Source: Sporanaerobacter acetigenes DSM 13106
GTDB taxonomy: Bacteria; Bacillota; Clostridia; Tissierellales; Sporanaerobacteraceae
Length of the DNA: 64,000 nucleotides
Assembly (NCBI RefSeq): GCF_900130025.1
Contig: NZ_FQXR01000003.1
Location: 186,001 to 250,000 of the forward strand
Reading direction: 5' to 3'
Both the position numbers and the translations under genes were made by a program. How positions within the stretch are numbered: the first letter of the stretch is position 1; each line of letters opens with the position of its first letter. The notes beneath the pieces were generated by a model. It was not told the origin of the DNA. It saw only the letters and a list, made by a program, of their open reading frames with translations, and did no database searches. Shown here piece by piece: positions 33,042 through 43,004 of this stretch.

Positions 33042-34340
33042 CTATTCCAATGTATAATCAGAATACTTAGTAAAATCTATACTATTTAAGCTAACAATAA
33101 CTTCTGTTCCTTCTTCTTTATGTGAAATTTTTTCTACATTGTAATTGTCAAGAATATAAGATAATATATTTTGCTTATCATAAGGAATTAGCATAGTCAC
33201 TTTTCTATATTCAAAAGGCAAATTTTCTTCAATCATTTTAAGCAAGGTATCCATATTTTGCCCTTCCCTAGCAGATATAAATACTTTTTTATCTACAAAT
33301 TTACTATCATACACTAATTTATCTATTTCCGCTATATCGATCTTGTTAAAGACAGTGACAATTGGTTTATCTAAAACATCTAAATCCTTTAAAATGTCAT
33401 AGGTAGTTTTTATTTGAATATCTAAATCACTATTTGAAGCATCTACTATATGAAGAAGCAAGTCTGCATATTTAACTTCCTCTAATGTTCCCTTAAAGGC
33501 TTCAATTAAATGAGTAGGCAATTTACTCACAAATCCAACTGTATCTGTTATAAGAAAATCTTGTCCATTTAATAATTTTCCTCTGCGTAGAGTAGTATCT
33601 AGAGTAGCAAAAAGCATATCATAGACAAATACTTCTTTTCCTTCATCAAAATCTTCACTATACTCTAGTATTTTATTCATAAGAGTAGATTTTCCTGCAT
33701 TTGTATATCCAACCAATGCTACAACAGGCAAATTTGAATCTATTCTTTTTTTTCTCTTGACTTCTCTTACCTTTTCAATTTCATCTAGTTGTTTTTCAAT
33801 ATTCCCAATCTCTCTTAATATATGACGTCTATCAGTTTCCAATTTCATCTCACCAGGGCCCCTAGTACCTATTCCTCCACCTTCTCTTGACAAATAATCT
33901 CTAAGCCCTATGAGCCTTGGAAGCCTATACTTAAGCTGAGCAAGTTCCACTTGAAGTTTTCCTTCTTTCGAAGTAGCTCTTTTTGCAAAAATATCCAATA
34001 TCAAATTAGTTCTATCGATTATTTTCTTTTCAATGATATTTTCTAAGTTCCTAATTTGAGCAGGAGAAAGTTCATCATTAAATACAACAGTATCTATATC
34101 TAATTCATAGCAATAATTTTTTATTTCTTCTGCCTTACCCTTACCTATGTAAAAAGTTGCATCTATTCTGTCTTTCTTTTGAATAATTCTTTCAATAACT
34201 TCACCATTAGCTGCCTTTACAAGTTCCTCCAACTCATCCATGGAATTATCTATATCATACTTAGCATTTTTCAAATCCACACCTACAACAAGCACTCTTT
34301 CAAGTTTATCTTGTGTAAAATCCACAATATCACCATCCAT
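33042..34340 (-). CDS. hflX: GTPase HflX
   Basis: This ribosome-splitting GTPase has 432 residues. The HflX linker [23 protein letters not shown] is near residue 153, then GYTNAGKST (P-loop), [13 protein letters not shown] (switch II) and NKID (G4). The ATG at 34340 has no ribosome binding site; GTG 34325 has GGATGGTGA upstream and may be the true start. HflX rescues stalled or heat-damaged ribosomes. It is upstream of a HEAT-repeat gene. Confidence 0.95.
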   Translation of the reverse strand: MDGDIVDFTQDKLERVLVVGVDLKNAKYDIDNSMDELEELVKAANGEVIERIIQKKDRIDATFYIGKGKAEEIKNYCYELDIDTVVFNDELSPAQIRNLENIIEKKIIDRTNLILDIFAKRATSKEGKLQVELAQLKYRLPRLIGLRDYLSREGGGIGTRGPGEMKLETDRRHILREIGNIEKQLDEIEKVREVKRKKRIDSNLPVVALVGYTNAGKSTLMNKILEYSEDFDEGKEVFVYDMLFATLDTTLRRGKLLNGQDFLITDTVGFVSKLPTHLIEAFKGTLEEVKYADLLLHIVDASNSDLDIQIKTTYDILKDLDVLDKPIVTVFNKIDIAEIDKLVYDSKFVDKKVFISAREGQNMDTLLKMIEENLPFEYRKVTMLIPYDKQNILSYILDNYNVEKISHKEEGTEVIVSLNSIDFTKYSDYTLE

Positions 34341-34393
34341 TTTTATATTAGATTATATACTATTATATTACATTTAAACATTTTTTTCTAATA

Positions 34394-35038
34394 TTATCTA
34401 ACAATATTTAGTATATCATCTTTAGGTACATTTACATATTGATTTGGTACATCTCCTATGATTATGGTTTCAGCAATGGGAATATTGGAAGTAACTTTTA
34501 TATTTTCTGATACCAGTGGAACTATAATTTTTATTTCAGCCACAACTATCAAGTAAATCCTATGCCTAGTTTGATTTATTCCTGACTCCTGAAATTCAGT
34601 GGCAAAATCTACAGATACCGCACCCTGTGGTACTATTTGAAGTTTTATACTGGGAAGCTTCACTATTTGAATGTCAAAAGCATTATTTAAGGGAATTTTT
34701 ATGTCTGATTTTGAAATATTTTTAAGTTGATTTTGTACTTCTACAGCTACTTCCGATGCTATGCTATTCATAAGTATTGTATTAGCTTGCATAAGAGTCA
34801 CTTTCCCTTTTGTATCATATTTTACATAGATAAGATCTGTATAATCTATCCTATCATCAAGTTTTAGAGATACTGCATCATTTATTGCTTGAGTGGCAAC
34901 TGCCTTAGCCCTTATTTCAGAAACAGCAATCAAAGTAGCCTTTATATTGTTATTTATATAGATGAACATGTATACTATAATCACAACTGGCAAAACTATC
35001 CATAAAATAAATCTTTTATTTTTGTTTTTATATTTCAA
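34394..35038 (-). CDS. yunB: Sporulation protein YunB
   Basis: The 214-residue protein has one N-terminal membrane segment (10-28) and an exported domain (AVSEIRAKAVATQAINDAV... VLINS-like strands... VPQGAVSVDFATEFQESGINQTRHRIYL), the YunB family pattern. In B. subtilis yunB is expressed in the mother cell under SigE and is needed for efficient sporulation. It is divergent from the PBP gene. Confidence 0.9.
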   Translation of the reverse strand: MKYKNKNKRFILWIVLPVVIIVYMFIYINNNIKATLIAVSEIRAKAVATQAINDAVSLKLDDRIDYTDLIYVKYDTKGKVTLMQANTILMNSIASEVAVEVQNQLKNISKSDIKIPLNNAFDIQIVKLPSIKLQIVPQGAVSVDFATEFQESGINQTRHRIYLIVVAEIKIIVPLVSENIKVTSNIPIAETIIIGDVPNQYVNVPKDDILNIVR

Positions 35039-35204
35039 AAAAAGTCCCCCCTATATATAATATATGCAGCGAAAGTTAATAGTGTGTATTTTTTAATTTT
35101 ATATTATAATAATATTGAAACTACTCTATGAGTTAACAAGGCTTTTTTTATGTGGTATAATTAAACTATTATTTTACCTATCTCTCATTTAAGGAGGTAT
35201 ATTG

Positions 35205-38186
35205 ATGTCTGAAGATAATACTAGAAAGCAAGAAAGTGAAAAAAAGAAAAAGAAAAAGAAGAAAAAAAATGGACTTAAAATCTTTTTATTGATATTGTTG
35301 ATGATTCTTGTAGTTGGAATTGGTGCAGTAACTGGTATGGTCATAGCCATTGCAAAAGATGCCCCACAAATAGATCCAACTAATATTGGTTCATTGCTTA
35401 GTCAAACTTCATTTATATTAGATGAAAATGGCAATACAATAGAAAAAGTTCAAACAGAAGAATATAGAACTATTGTCAGCTTAGAAAAAATGCCACCTCA
35501 TTTACAAAATGCTTTCATATCAATAGAGGATGAAAGATTTAGAAAACATATTGGAGTAGACCCAAAGGGCATAATGAGTGCCGTGTTTGATAATATAAAA
35601 GCCGGTGCAACTGTCAGAGGTGCTAGTACTATAACACAACAATTAGCAAGAAACTTATATTTAAACAATGACAAAAAATTAGATAGAAAAATAAAAGAAG
35701 CCTATCTTGCTATGCAAATGGAAAAAGCTTTGACTAAAGATCAAATATTAGAGGCCTATTTAAATAGGATAGATTTAGGTCAAGGTGCCTTTGGGGTTCA
35801 AGAGGCAGCTCAAACATACTTTTCAAAAAATGTAGATGAACTAACCATTGCAGAAAGCGCTCTTTTGGCTGGAATAGTAAAGAGTCCTTCGAAGTATTCA
35901 CCATATTTTACAGTTAGACCTGAAGATTTTAATGGTGATACACAAGAAGAAATTGGGCAAGTAGATAAATTTGGAGAAAAATTCATTGTCATAAGTAATA
36001 GCAATGCTATTAAAAGACAGCATGTAGTTTTAGGCAAAATGAAAGAACTTGGATATATTACTGATAAAGAATATAACGAAGCAATAAACGAAGATATTAA
36101 AACAATTCTAAAACCTGGACAAAAGAAAATAAATGGTATATCTTCTTATTTCACAGACTATGTAAAAGTACAAGCAATAGAAGCAATGATGGGAAAATTG
36201 GGATATACTAGAGAACAAGCTGAAAAAGAATTGTACACAGGTGGACTCAAAATCTATTCCACTATGGATGTAAACATGCAACACAAGATAGAAGATATCT
36301 ATACGAATTTTACTGAAATATTATTTGGAAATCCCCAAAAATTGAAAGGTCCAGTTCTTATTGACTGGTCTTTGGACAAGAACAAAAATATAGTAGATGA
36401 AAGAAAAAAAATCATATACTATAGACAAGAAAATCTATTTGATGAAAATTTCAATCTTGTAATAGAAAAGGGAACTTTTGAAATTCGAGATGGAAATATA
36501 GCTATAAACAATAAAAAAATTACTCCATATAAAAATAATATAGATATTGGGGATTATTATGCTATTGATGATAAGAAAAATTTAGTTACTCATTCTGTAG
36601 GCAGTTTAACTTTGCCTGAAGATGGATTTAGAATGGAAGAAAACGGTGAAGTATTAATACTAAATACTTTTTTATCACAAAAAGAAGATTTTCATAGAAT
36701 TGATGAAAATGGCAATCTGATTATTAATTCAAATTATTTCTATAGGAGTAAAGATGGAATTGTGCAACCACAATCCGCAACTGTAATTATGGACTATAGA
36801 ACCGGAGCAATAAAAGCCTTGGTAGGTGGAAGAGATATAAAAGGAAACAAACTTTTAAATAGAGCTACTTCCTCTCAAAGGCAACCAGGTTCATCTATAA
36901 AACCAATTGCTGTATATCTTCCAGCTCTTGATAATGGATTTACTGCAGCTTCAATCATAGATGATATTCCACACTACAACGAAAATGGAGAATTATGGCC
37001 AAAAAACTGGTACAGTGGCTATAGAGGTCTTACTACTTTAAGGAATAGCGTAGAACAATCTATAAATGTAAATTCAGTAAAAGTACTAGAATCCATAGGA
37101 ATAAATACTTCTTTAGAATATTTAAAGCGCCTTGGGATAATTAATGAGGAACATCCCGAAAAAGACAATTTTATATCAAGAGCTGAAAATAAAGCAAATA
37201 ATGATGAAAATTTAGCTGCACTAGGCCTTGGTGGTATGACTAAAGGATTAACGCCACTAGAAATGACAGCAGCTTATGGTGCAATTGCAAATAGTGGAAC
37301 TTACACAGAACCTATAACTTTTACAAAAATATTAGATAAAGATGGCAATGTCCTTATTGAAAACAACCCTAAACAAAATATGGTGGTATCACCAGAAATA
37401 GCTTATATAATGTCTGATATTTTAAGAACTACAGTAGCTAACGGAATTGCTGGAAGAGCGCAGATTCCCAAAATGCCTACAGCAGGTAAAACTGGCACTA
37501 CTCAAGAAAATGCAGATGCATGGTTTGTAGGATTCACTCCATATTATGTATCTGCTGTATGGATAGGAAATGACTCACCTACGATAAAGTTAACAAAAGG
37601 AAGTGCCATGGCCGCTGAACTTTGGAAAAATATAATGATAAAAGTCCATGAAAATCTAGAGCCCCAAAATTTTGAAATGCCACCAAATATAGTAAAAGTA
37701 AGTATATGTAGTCAATCTGGAAAATTACCTTCAGAAATATGTAGCAGAGATCCTAGAGGAAATACAATTATAAGTGAAATCTTTGCCAAAGGTACTGAAC
37801 CTAGAGAACATTGCAATACTCATGTAGTACTAGATATTGACACAACTACAGGAAAAATCGCAAATGAATACTGTCCTAAAGAGCTTATTCAAAGTAAAGT
37901 ATTCATAAAGAGAGAACCACCATACAATCCTGCAGATCACAATGGCATTATGCCAAAAGATTATCAATACACTGCGCCATGGGAAATTTGTCCTGTACAC
38001 AATCAAGAAAATGCTATAGATGAATGGATAGATGAGCAATTCAATGAAGAAAACAATGGTGAAGAAGAACCACCCATTGAAGAAAATCCAGAAAACGATG
38101 TGGAAAATCCAAACAATGGAAATGGAAACAATCAAAATGACCAAACTCCAGGAAATAACGGAAATGATAATGGAAATGGAAACTAA
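35205..38186 (+). CDS. Class A penicillin-binding protein (PBP1A type)
   Basis: This 993-residue bifunctional peptidoglycan synthase has a lysine-rich cytoplasmic start, a membrane segment (about 25-48) and a GT51 glycosyltransferase domain with ISIEDERF near residue 105. The transpeptidase has GSSIKP (about 562), SINVNS (about 620) and AGKTGTTQ (about 760). A long Asn/Gly-rich tail follows from about 955. The insertion between the domains, about residues 365-520, is an OB-like region. The start is ATG 35205, seven bases after AGGAGG. Monocistronic. Confidence 0.94.
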   Translation: MSEDNTRKQESEKKKKKKKKKNGLKIFLLILLMILVVGIGAVTGMVIAIAKDAPQIDPTNIGSLLSQTSFILDENGNTIEKVQTEEYRTIVSLEKMPPHLQNAFISIEDERFRKHIGVDPKGIMSAVFDNIKAGATVRGASTITQQLARNLYLNNDKKLDRKIKEAYLAMQMEKALTKDQILEAYLNRIDLGQGAFGVQEAAQTYFSKNVDELTIAESALLAGIVKSPSKYSPYFTVRPEDFNGDTQEEIGQVDKFGEKFIVISNSNAIKRQHVVLGKMKELGYITDKEYNEAINEDIKTILKPGQKKINGISSYFTDYVKVQAIEAMMGKLGYTREQAEKELYTGGLKIYSTMDVNMQHKIEDIYTNFTEILFGNPQKLKGPVLIDWSLDKNKNIVDERKKIIYYRQENLFDENFNLVIEKGTFEIRDGNIAINNKKITPYKNNIDIGDYYAIDDKKNLVTHSVGSLTLPEDGFRMEENGEVLILNTFLSQKEDFHRIDENGNLIINSNYFYRSKDGIVQPQSATVIMDYRTGAIKALVGGRDIKGNKLLNRATSSQRQPGSSIKPIAVYLPALDNGFTAASIIDDIPHYNENGELWPKNWYSGYRGLTTLRNSVEQSINVNSVKVLESIGINTSLEYLKRLGIINEEHPEKDNFISRAENKANNDENLAALGLGGMTKGLTPLEMTAAYGAIANSGTYTEPITFTKILDKDGNVLIENNPKQNMVVSPEIAYIMSDILRTTVANGIAGRAQIPKMPTAGKTGTTQENADAWFVGFTPYYVSAVWIGNDSPTIKLTKGSAMAAELWKNIMIKVHENLEPQNFEMPPNIVKVSICSQSGKLPSEICSRDPRGNTIISEIFAKGTEPREHCNTHVVLDIDTTTGKIANEYCPKELIQSKVFIKREPPYNPADHNGIMPKDYQYTAPWEICPVHNQENAIDEWIDEQFNEENNGEEEPPIEENPENDVENPNNGNGNNQNDQTPGNNGNDNGNGN

Positions 38187-38207
38187 GGAAGATATTCTTC
38201 CTTAGTT
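38181..38207. terminator. Shared bidirectional terminator, PBP and spoVAE
   Basis: A perfect 12-bp stem AACTAAGGAAGA/TCTTCCTTAGTT with a 3-nt loop, then T-rich on the plus strand. The PBP TAA (38184-38186) and the spoVAE TAA (38204-38202) sit in opposite arms. Confidence 0.85.
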
Positions 38208-38558
38208 TTTTGTTTTTGGGTTAGATACCACAGCCATTATATATCCAAAAATAATAGCTGCCGCTATTCCGCCTGCTGTAGCTTCCAATCCTCCTGTAAA
38301 AGCTCCTATAAGCCCACTTTTATCAACCCCTTTAAATACTCCCTTACACAAAGCATACCCAAATCCTGTGAGAGGTACAGACGCCCCTGCACCTGCAAAA
38401 TTAATCAGTGGTTCATAAATTCCAACAGCAGTGAGAATTACTCCTGATGTGACATATATGACTAAAATATGAGCTGGAGTCAATTTTGTCGTATCCATAA
38501 TGATTTGAGCTACAACACAAATAAGTCCTCCAACTATAAAAGCTCTCAAATACTCCAT
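38202..38558 (-). CDS. spoVAE: Stage V sporulation protein AE
   Basis: This 118-residue membrane protein has three to four segments, with GGASVPLTGFGYALCKG-like motif GAGASVPLTGFGYALCKGVFKG. SpoVAE belongs to the channel that loads dipicolinic acid into the forespore and releases it at germination. The start is ATG 38558 behind TAGGAGG. It is the last gene of the spoVA set and ends in a terminator shared with the convergent PBP gene. Confidence 0.92.
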   Translation of the reverse strand: MEYLRAFIVGGLICVVAQIIMDTTKLTPAHILVIYVTSGVILTAVGIYEPLINFAGAGASVPLTGFGYALCKGVFKGVDKSGLIGAFTGGLEATAGGIAAAIIFGYIMAVVSNPKTKN

Positions 38559-38572
38559 ATTTCTACCTCCTA

Positions 38573-39589
38573 TTATTTTTCATTGGAAATAGTAACTGCA
38601 TGGGCTATCCCTGGTATAGATTCACCTTGCTGTGTCATAGTTGGTGAATGTAAAGCCCCTGTAGAAATGAGCAACACTTTATTTAAATTTCCATTCAACA
38701 TTTCATTGTATATATAGCCATTGAATACAACGGCGGAACACCCGCAACCACTTCCACCAGCATGGGTATCCTGCTTTTTGCTATCAAATATTTTTATTCC
38801 ACAGTCAGTATATACTTTGGAAATATCATATCCCTGCTCTTTCATAAAATCTACGACTATATCTTTTCCTACATGCCCTAAATCTCCCGTGATGATTAAA
38901 TCATAGTCATCTGGTGTATGGCCTGTATCCTTAAAATGAATAGAAATAGTATCTATCGCTGCTGGTGCCATAGCTGCCCCCATATTGTTTACATCTTTTA
39001 TTCCCGGATCTATAATCTTTCCAGTAGTAATATATGTAATATAAGGGCCACCACCTTCTGAAGACAAAATAGAAGCTCCAGCACCTGTAACTGTCCATTG
39101 AGCTGAAAACGGTCTTTGAGTTCCAAATTCTAAAGGATATCTATATTGTCTTTCAGCTGTACTAAAATGACTGGAAGTAGCACAAGCTACCTTGTCAGCA
39201 AAACCACCGTCTATAATCATAGCCCCTAAGCTCAAAGATTCAGACATTGTAGAACAAGCCCCATATAATCCAAAATAGGGAACACCCAATTGCCTAGCAC
39301 AATAAGAAGATGTTGTGATTTGATTTAGCAAATCACCAGAAAAAAGGTATTCTATATCTTGCTCTGACAAATTGCCTTTTGAAATAGCAAGTTTGACGGC
39401 CTCTTCTTGCATTTTACTTTCACATTTTTCCCAAGATTCTTGTCCCCATTTATCATCTTCTAAAATTAAATCAAAATAATTTTTCAGTGGTCCTTCACCT
39501 TCTTTGGGACCTACTATAGTGGCTGTGCTGACAATAGAAGGAGGATTCTCAAATTTAATAGTTTGTTCTCCTATTTTTTTTAGTGCCAT
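38573..39589 (-). CDS. spoVAD: Stage V sporulation protein AD
   Basis: This 338-residue thiolase-fold protein binds dipicolinic acid. The start MALKKIGEQTIKFENPPSIVS is chosen at 39589, behind GGAGGTAAG; the frame is open further but overlaps spoVAC. YGACSTMSESLSLG and HAGGSGCGCSAVVFNGYI are typical. It lies on the outer face of the inner spore membrane in known spores. It is coupled with spoVAC (the stop is inside the ribosome binding site region). Confidence 0.94.
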   Translation of the reverse strand: MALKKIGEQTIKFENPPSIVSTATIVGPKEGEGPLKNYFDLILEDDKWGQESWEKCESKMQEEAVKLAISKGNLSEQDIEYLFSGDLLNQITTSSYCARQLGVPYFGLYGACSTMSESLSLGAMIIDGGFADKVACATSSHFSTAERQYRYPLEFGTQRPFSAQWTVTGAGASILSSEGGGPYITYITTGKIIDPGIKDVNNMGAAMAPAAIDTISIHFKDTGHTPDDYDLIITGDLGHVGKDIVVDFMKEQGYDISKVYTDCGIKIFDSKKQDTHAGGSGCGCSAVVFNGYIYNEMLNGNLNKVLLISTGALHSPTMTQQGESIPGIAHAVTISNEK

Positions 39590-39590
39590 A

Positions 39591-40040
39591 TTACTTACCT
39601 CCTCCCAACAAAAGATAGATAATTCCAACCATTATAGAACTTCCCACACCATAAACAAGCACTGGTCCTGCTATAGTGAACATCTTTGCTGCAACTCCAA
39701 ATACATATCCTTCTCTTTTAAATTCCATTGCAGGAGATACTATGGAATTGGCAAACCCTGTTATAGGTACAGCAGCTCCAGCTCCTCCTACCTTTGATAT
39801 CTTATCATAAATCCCTATACCTGTTAAAAATGAACCTAAAAAAACTAAAAGTACAGATGTTCCAGCTGCAACTTCATTTTCATCCAAGCCTCTCCCTATA
39901 AGCCAATTTTTAATTACTTGACCTAATATACATATAAGCCCACCTACTACAAAAGCCCAAAATATATTTTTAAAATAAGTAGGTCTTGGTACTTTTCTTT
40001 CTGCATATTCTTGATAATCCTTTTTATTTAATTTATCCAT
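39591..40040 (-). CDS. spoVAC: Stage V sporulation protein AC
   Basis: The 149-residue membrane protein has four segments and a family start KDYQEYAERKVPRPTYFKN. VPITGFANSIVSPAMEFKREGYVFG is the hallmark. SpoVAC forms the mechanosensitive part of the dipicolinic acid channel. The start is ATG 40040 behind AGAAAGGAG. Confidence 0.94.
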   Translation of the reverse strand: MDKLNKKDYQEYAERKVPRPTYFKNIFWAFVVGGLICILGQVIKNWLIGRGLDENEVAAGTSVLLVFLGSFLTGIGIYDKISKVGGAGAAVPITGFANSIVSPAMEFKREGYVFGVAAKMFTIAGPVLVYGVGSSIMVGIIYLLLGGGK

Positions 40041-40058
40041 ATTTTACTCCTTTCTATA

Positions 40059-40475
40059 TCATTTTATAAGTATTAGCCAATGTGCAAGGGAACCTACCAC
40101 TTTTCCCATGACTATTGCCAATATCAAATAAGTAACATAATCTCTTAAATCTAATTTTCTAGCTACTACAGGAACTACATTCAACACTTCTGCCAGTGCG
40201 GATGCAAATAATCCAACAAATATACCAAAAAACAATCCAAAGAACACTGACATATATTTATTTAATTTAAAAGAAATGTTTAATGAAAAAATTAAACTAA
40301 ACAAAAACATTCCCAACGTAAACATTCTCTGATACAATACCACATGTTTGTCAGTATCTGAAATTTGTGCAAGTCTAGGTATAATACCAAGCAATGTAAT
40401 AAAAGCTGCTGCTGCATTTCCTACAACAATGCCCCCTGATACAGAAAGAACTATAAGGAAAAACTTTTTTAGCAT
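40059..40475 (-). CDS. spoVAB: Stage V sporulation protein AB
   Basis: This 138-residue protein has four hydrophobic segments, with GGIVVGNAAAAFITLLGIIPRL and ALAEVLNVVPVVARKL typical of SpoVAB. It follows spoVAA by 14 bp. It is a component of the spoVA membrane complex with a poorly defined role, present only in a subset of spore formers. Confidence 0.88.
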   Translation of the reverse strand: MLKKFFLIVLSVSGGIVVGNAAAAFITLLGIIPRLAQISDTDKHVVLYQRMFTLGMFLFSLIFSLNISFKLNKYMSVFFGLFFGIFVGLFASALAEVLNVVPVVARKLDLRDYVTYLILAIVMGKVVGSLAHWLILIK

Positions 40476-40489
40476 TTTCCTACCACCTT

Positions 40490-41113
40490 CTAAAGAGGAT
40501 TATTTGTATCTTTAATCTTTTGTATGATAAACTCATCTACGTTTTTATTGTACAAGTCCATTTCCACTTCCAGTGGTCCTGGTTCTTTTCTTCTAGTTCT
40601 ATTGCTAAAATTGGAGCTAAAAAATGCTGTCATTCCTATTCCTATTCCTATAGAATAAGGAATGAGCATTATGAGGGGATTGTGCTTTCCTTCACCAGTC
40701 ACAATAAAATATAATTTTTCCATAGAACCTTTCATATTTACATCTTCATGAAAGTTTACTATCGCCAATCCTGCACCTAAAAATAATGCTATACATACAA
40801 ATAACATCTTCAGTATTTTAAAAAAATTGCTTTTTTTCTTTGAAGATTTTACTTCAATAAGTATTTCTTCTTTACCCACCATATTTACTTCAACATCATC
40901 TCTCTCATTTTCAATTTTATTGATAATATCTATGGCAGAAACAAAATCCGAAATTTCTTCTTCTTTTGCTTTATATATTTTTAGATTTTCAAGATATTTT
41001 TGAACATTAGAATTCTTGCAATAGATTTCAGCTACATCTGTTAGCAATACATTACTATTGGGTTCAGCAGAATACCTAGATTCTAATTTTATGTATATTT
41101 GATCTTTATCCAT
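40490..41113 (-). CDS. spoVAA: Stage V sporulation protein AA
   Basis: The protein has 207 residues from ATG 41113 (GGGAG eight bases upstream). The N-terminal soluble domain (IYIKLESRYSAEPNSNVLLTDVAEIYC) has the SpoVAA signature. Two membrane segments near 100-118 and 140-165 follow. It is located between the small membrane protein gene and spoVAB. Confidence 0.87.
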   Translation of the reverse strand: MDKDQIYIKLESRYSAEPNSNVLLTDVAEIYCKNSNVQKYLENLKIYKAKEEEISDFVSAIDIINKIENERDDVEVNMVGKEEILIEVKSSKKKSNFFKILKMLFVCIALFLGAGLAIVNFHEDVNMKGSMEKLYFIVTGEGKHNPLIMLIPYSIGIGIGMTAFFSSNFSNRTRRKEPGPLEVEMDLYNKNVDEFIIQKIKDTNNPL

Positions 41114-41125
41114 GTCTTTCACTCC

Positions 41126-41275
41126 CTAAATTATATATGTAATTTTACTTACGAATTTTGCTTTTTTAGGAACATATTTGTTAGAATTGTTAGTTCTATA
41201 AAATATTAAACCAATTGAAAAAGATAATACTAAAACTAAAACTATAATTATTTTTTTAGTTGCAAATTTTTTCAC
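41126..41275 (-). CDS. Small membrane protein in the spoVA operon
   Basis: The frame is open to 41317. GTG 41275 with GGAG upstream gives 49 residues: a basic N-terminus, one membrane segment (about 9-23) and a basic tail. It sits between the sigF terminator and spoVAA, with a 12-bp gap to spoVAA. A sporulation role is inferred from position only; no family recognised. Confidence 0.5.
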   Translation of the reverse strand: MKKFATKKIIIVLVLVLSFSIGLIFYRTNNSNKYVPKKAKFVSKITYII

Positions 41276-41305
41276 CCTATCACTCCAATTTAAAAATTCT
41301 AATTT

Positions 41306-41334
41306 TAGTATTTGCACTTATTTAATTTTCATTC
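41306..41334 (-). promoter_or_regulatory. Candidate SigG/SigF-type promoter of the spoVA operon
   Basis: On the minus strand GAATG (41334-41330), 17 bp, then AATACTA (41312-41306) resembles the SigG pattern GNATR and CATnnTA with one mismatch. It lies just after the sigF terminator, where a forespore promoter for spoVA is needed. Confidence 0.45.
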
Positions 41335-41341
41335 AAAAAAA

Positions 41342-41361
41342 AAGGCATGTATTCATGCCTT
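41342..41361 (-). terminator. Intrinsic terminator of sigF
   Basis: AAGGCATG/CATGCCTT with a 4-nt loop, followed on the minus strand by nine T. The sigF TGA (41355-41353) lies in the loop and arm. It separates spoIIA-sigF from spoVA transcription. Confidence 0.85.
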
Positions 41362-42111
41362 AACTAACATATTTCTTATATCTTCCAATATTCTTTTTTC
41401 TATTCTAGACACTTGAACTTGAGATATTCCCAGCATTTCTGCCACTTCAACTTGAGTTTTATCCCTAAAATATCTCATGACTATCACTTGTCTATCTCTA
41501 GGTTTCAACTGATTTAAGAGTTCCTTTAAAAGTATACTATCAATAACATCTATCTCGTCTTCTTTATTGCTTAACTTATCTATAAGATACAATGGAGAAC
41601 CATCACTTTGATTAATAACATCGTACAGATAGTCTGGCTGATAACTTGAATCTAATGCTACAACTATTTCTTCTTTATCTACATCAACTTCATCAGCTAT
41701 CTCTTGTATTGTAGGTTCCCTACCCAATTCTTTAGTTAATTTTTCCTTAGCATATTTAGCTTTAGTAGCCGTTTGCTTTAGAGATCTACTAACTTTTATC
41801 ATTCCATCATCTCTCAGAAATCTTTTTATCTCACCCATAATCATGGGAACAGCATAGGTTGAAAATCTAACATCATAGCTTGAATCAAATTTGTCAATAG
41901 CTTTCAACAACCCAATGCACCCTATTTGAAATAAATCTTCAATATCATAACCCCTGTTGGCAAACCCTCTCAAAACACTTTTTACAAGGCCTAGATTGCT
42001 ACAAACCAATTTTTCTTTTGCTTCCTCATCTCCCTGTTGAGCCAATTTAATCAATTTCATGGTCTCTTCGTGACTCAAAAGATTGCTTTCATAAGATTCT
42101 CTATTCTCCAT
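41353..42111 (-). CDS. sigF: RNA polymerase sigma-F factor
   Basis: This 252-residue forespore sigma factor is complete through regions 2-4. Region 2 has DLFQIGCIGLLKAIDKFDSSYDVRFSTYAVPMI, and region 4 has TQVEVAEMLGISQVQVSRIEK. It starts six bases after spoIIAB. SigF is held inactive by SpoIIAB until engulfment begins and then directs early forespore genes. Confidence 0.96.
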   Translation of the reverse strand: MENRESYESNLLSHEETMKLIKLAQQGDEEAKEKLVCSNLGLVKSVLRGFANRGYDIEDLFQIGCIGLLKAIDKFDSSYDVRFSTYAVPMIMGEIKRFLRDDGMIKVSRSLKQTATKAKYAKEKLTKELGREPTIQEIADEVDVDKEEIVVALDSSYQPDYLYDVINQSDGSPLYLIDKLSNKEDEIDVIDSILLKELLNQLKPRDRQVIVMRYFRDKTQVEVAEMLGISQVQVSRIEKRILEDIRNMLVKA

Positions 42112-42116
42112 ATTAT

Positions 42117-42557
42117 CTACTCCTTATTGGAAAGGCTTTGGAACTTTTTCCTCATTTTGACCACTGTTCCTTCTCCTATATGGCTAGCAACTTCTAATTT
42201 ATCCATAAAAGTTTCCATGACAGTAAATCCCATACCTGATCTCTCCAATTCAGGCTTTGACGTATAAAAAGGCTCCATAGCTTTTTCTAAGTCCTCTATA
42301 CCCTTCCCTTTATCATAAACTAATATCTCTATTTCTTGATTTTCTATTTTAGACTCTATAGTGACAATTCCTTCTGTATCTTCATATCCATGTATAATAG
42401 CATTAGTCACTGCCTCTGACACAGCTGTTTTTATATCAGATATTTCTTCAATGGTAGGATCTAATTGGGAGGCAAAAGCAGCCACAACCACTCTTGCAAA
42501 GGCCTCATTTGTTGATTTGCTCAAAAAATCAAGTTTCATATAATTTTTATTATTCAT
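42117..42557 (-). CDS. spoIIAB: Anti-sigma F factor, serine kinase
   Basis: This 146-residue GHKL-fold kinase binds SigF and phosphorylates SpoIIAA. The N-box [12 protein letters not shown] (near 49), G1 DKGKGI and G2 SGMGFTVME are intact. The start is ATG 42557 behind GAGGGGTGAG. Middle gene of the spoIIA operon. Confidence 0.96.
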   Translation of the reverse strand: MNNKNYMKLDFLSKSTNEAFARVVVAAFASQLDPTIEEISDIKTAVSEAVTNAIIHGYEDTEGIVTIESKIENQEIEILVYDKGKGIEDLEKAMEPFYTSKPELERSGMGFTVMETFMDKLEVASHIGEGTVVKMRKKFQSLSNKE

Positions 42558-42564
42558 AGTATTC

Positions 42565-42909
42565 TCACCCCTCTAAACTATTATTTATAGCATTTTCTAT
42601 AGAATCGTATAGCTCAATTATTTTTAGAATTCCAGACATACGTAATATTCTAATCACATTCGAACTAGAACTAACAATAGAAACTTTTCCACCATTTTCT
42701 TCACACATCTTATACCTTCCCATGATAAGTCCAATTCCTGAGCTGTCCATAAAATTTAACTCTCTTAAATCAAATACAATATTTTTCTTTCCTTCATCCA
42801 AATACCAAATGTCAATTTTCTCTCTTGCCTCTTCTGTACTATGATGATCTAATTCCCCCTTAAACTTAACTATCAAAATATCCTCAATGGTATCTAAAAT
42901 AAGTCGCAA
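42565..42909 (-). CDS. spoIIAA: Anti-sigma F factor antagonist
   Basis: This 114-residue STAS-domain protein has the phosphorylation site serine in [16 protein letters not shown] (near residues 56-57). In the dephosphorylated form it removes SpoIIAB from SigF. The start is TTG 42909, seven to eight bases after AGGAGG. First gene of the operon, behind a SigH-type promoter. Confidence 0.95.
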   Translation of the reverse strand: MRLILDTIEDILIVKFKGELDHHSTEEAREKIDIWYLDEGKKNIVFDLRELNFMDSSGIGLIMGRYKMCEENGGKVSIVSSSSNVIRILRMSGILKIIELYDSIENAINNSLEG

Positions 42910-42942
42910 AATACCGCCTCCTGACCTTGAATTTTAAATTAA

Positions 42943-42972
42943 CTATTCTACAAAGCTTATGAATATTCCTTC
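42943..42972 (-). promoter_or_regulatory. SigH-type promoter of spoIIA
   Basis: On the minus strand GAAGGAATA (42972-42964), 12 bp, then GTAGAATAG (42951-42943) fit the SigH consensus RnAGGAwww and RnnGAATww. SigH control of spoIIA at the onset of sporulation is known in Bacillus. Confidence 0.75.
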
Positions 42973-43004
42973 AATGAAAAATGACTAGTTTTGTAAAAAA
43001 AAGA

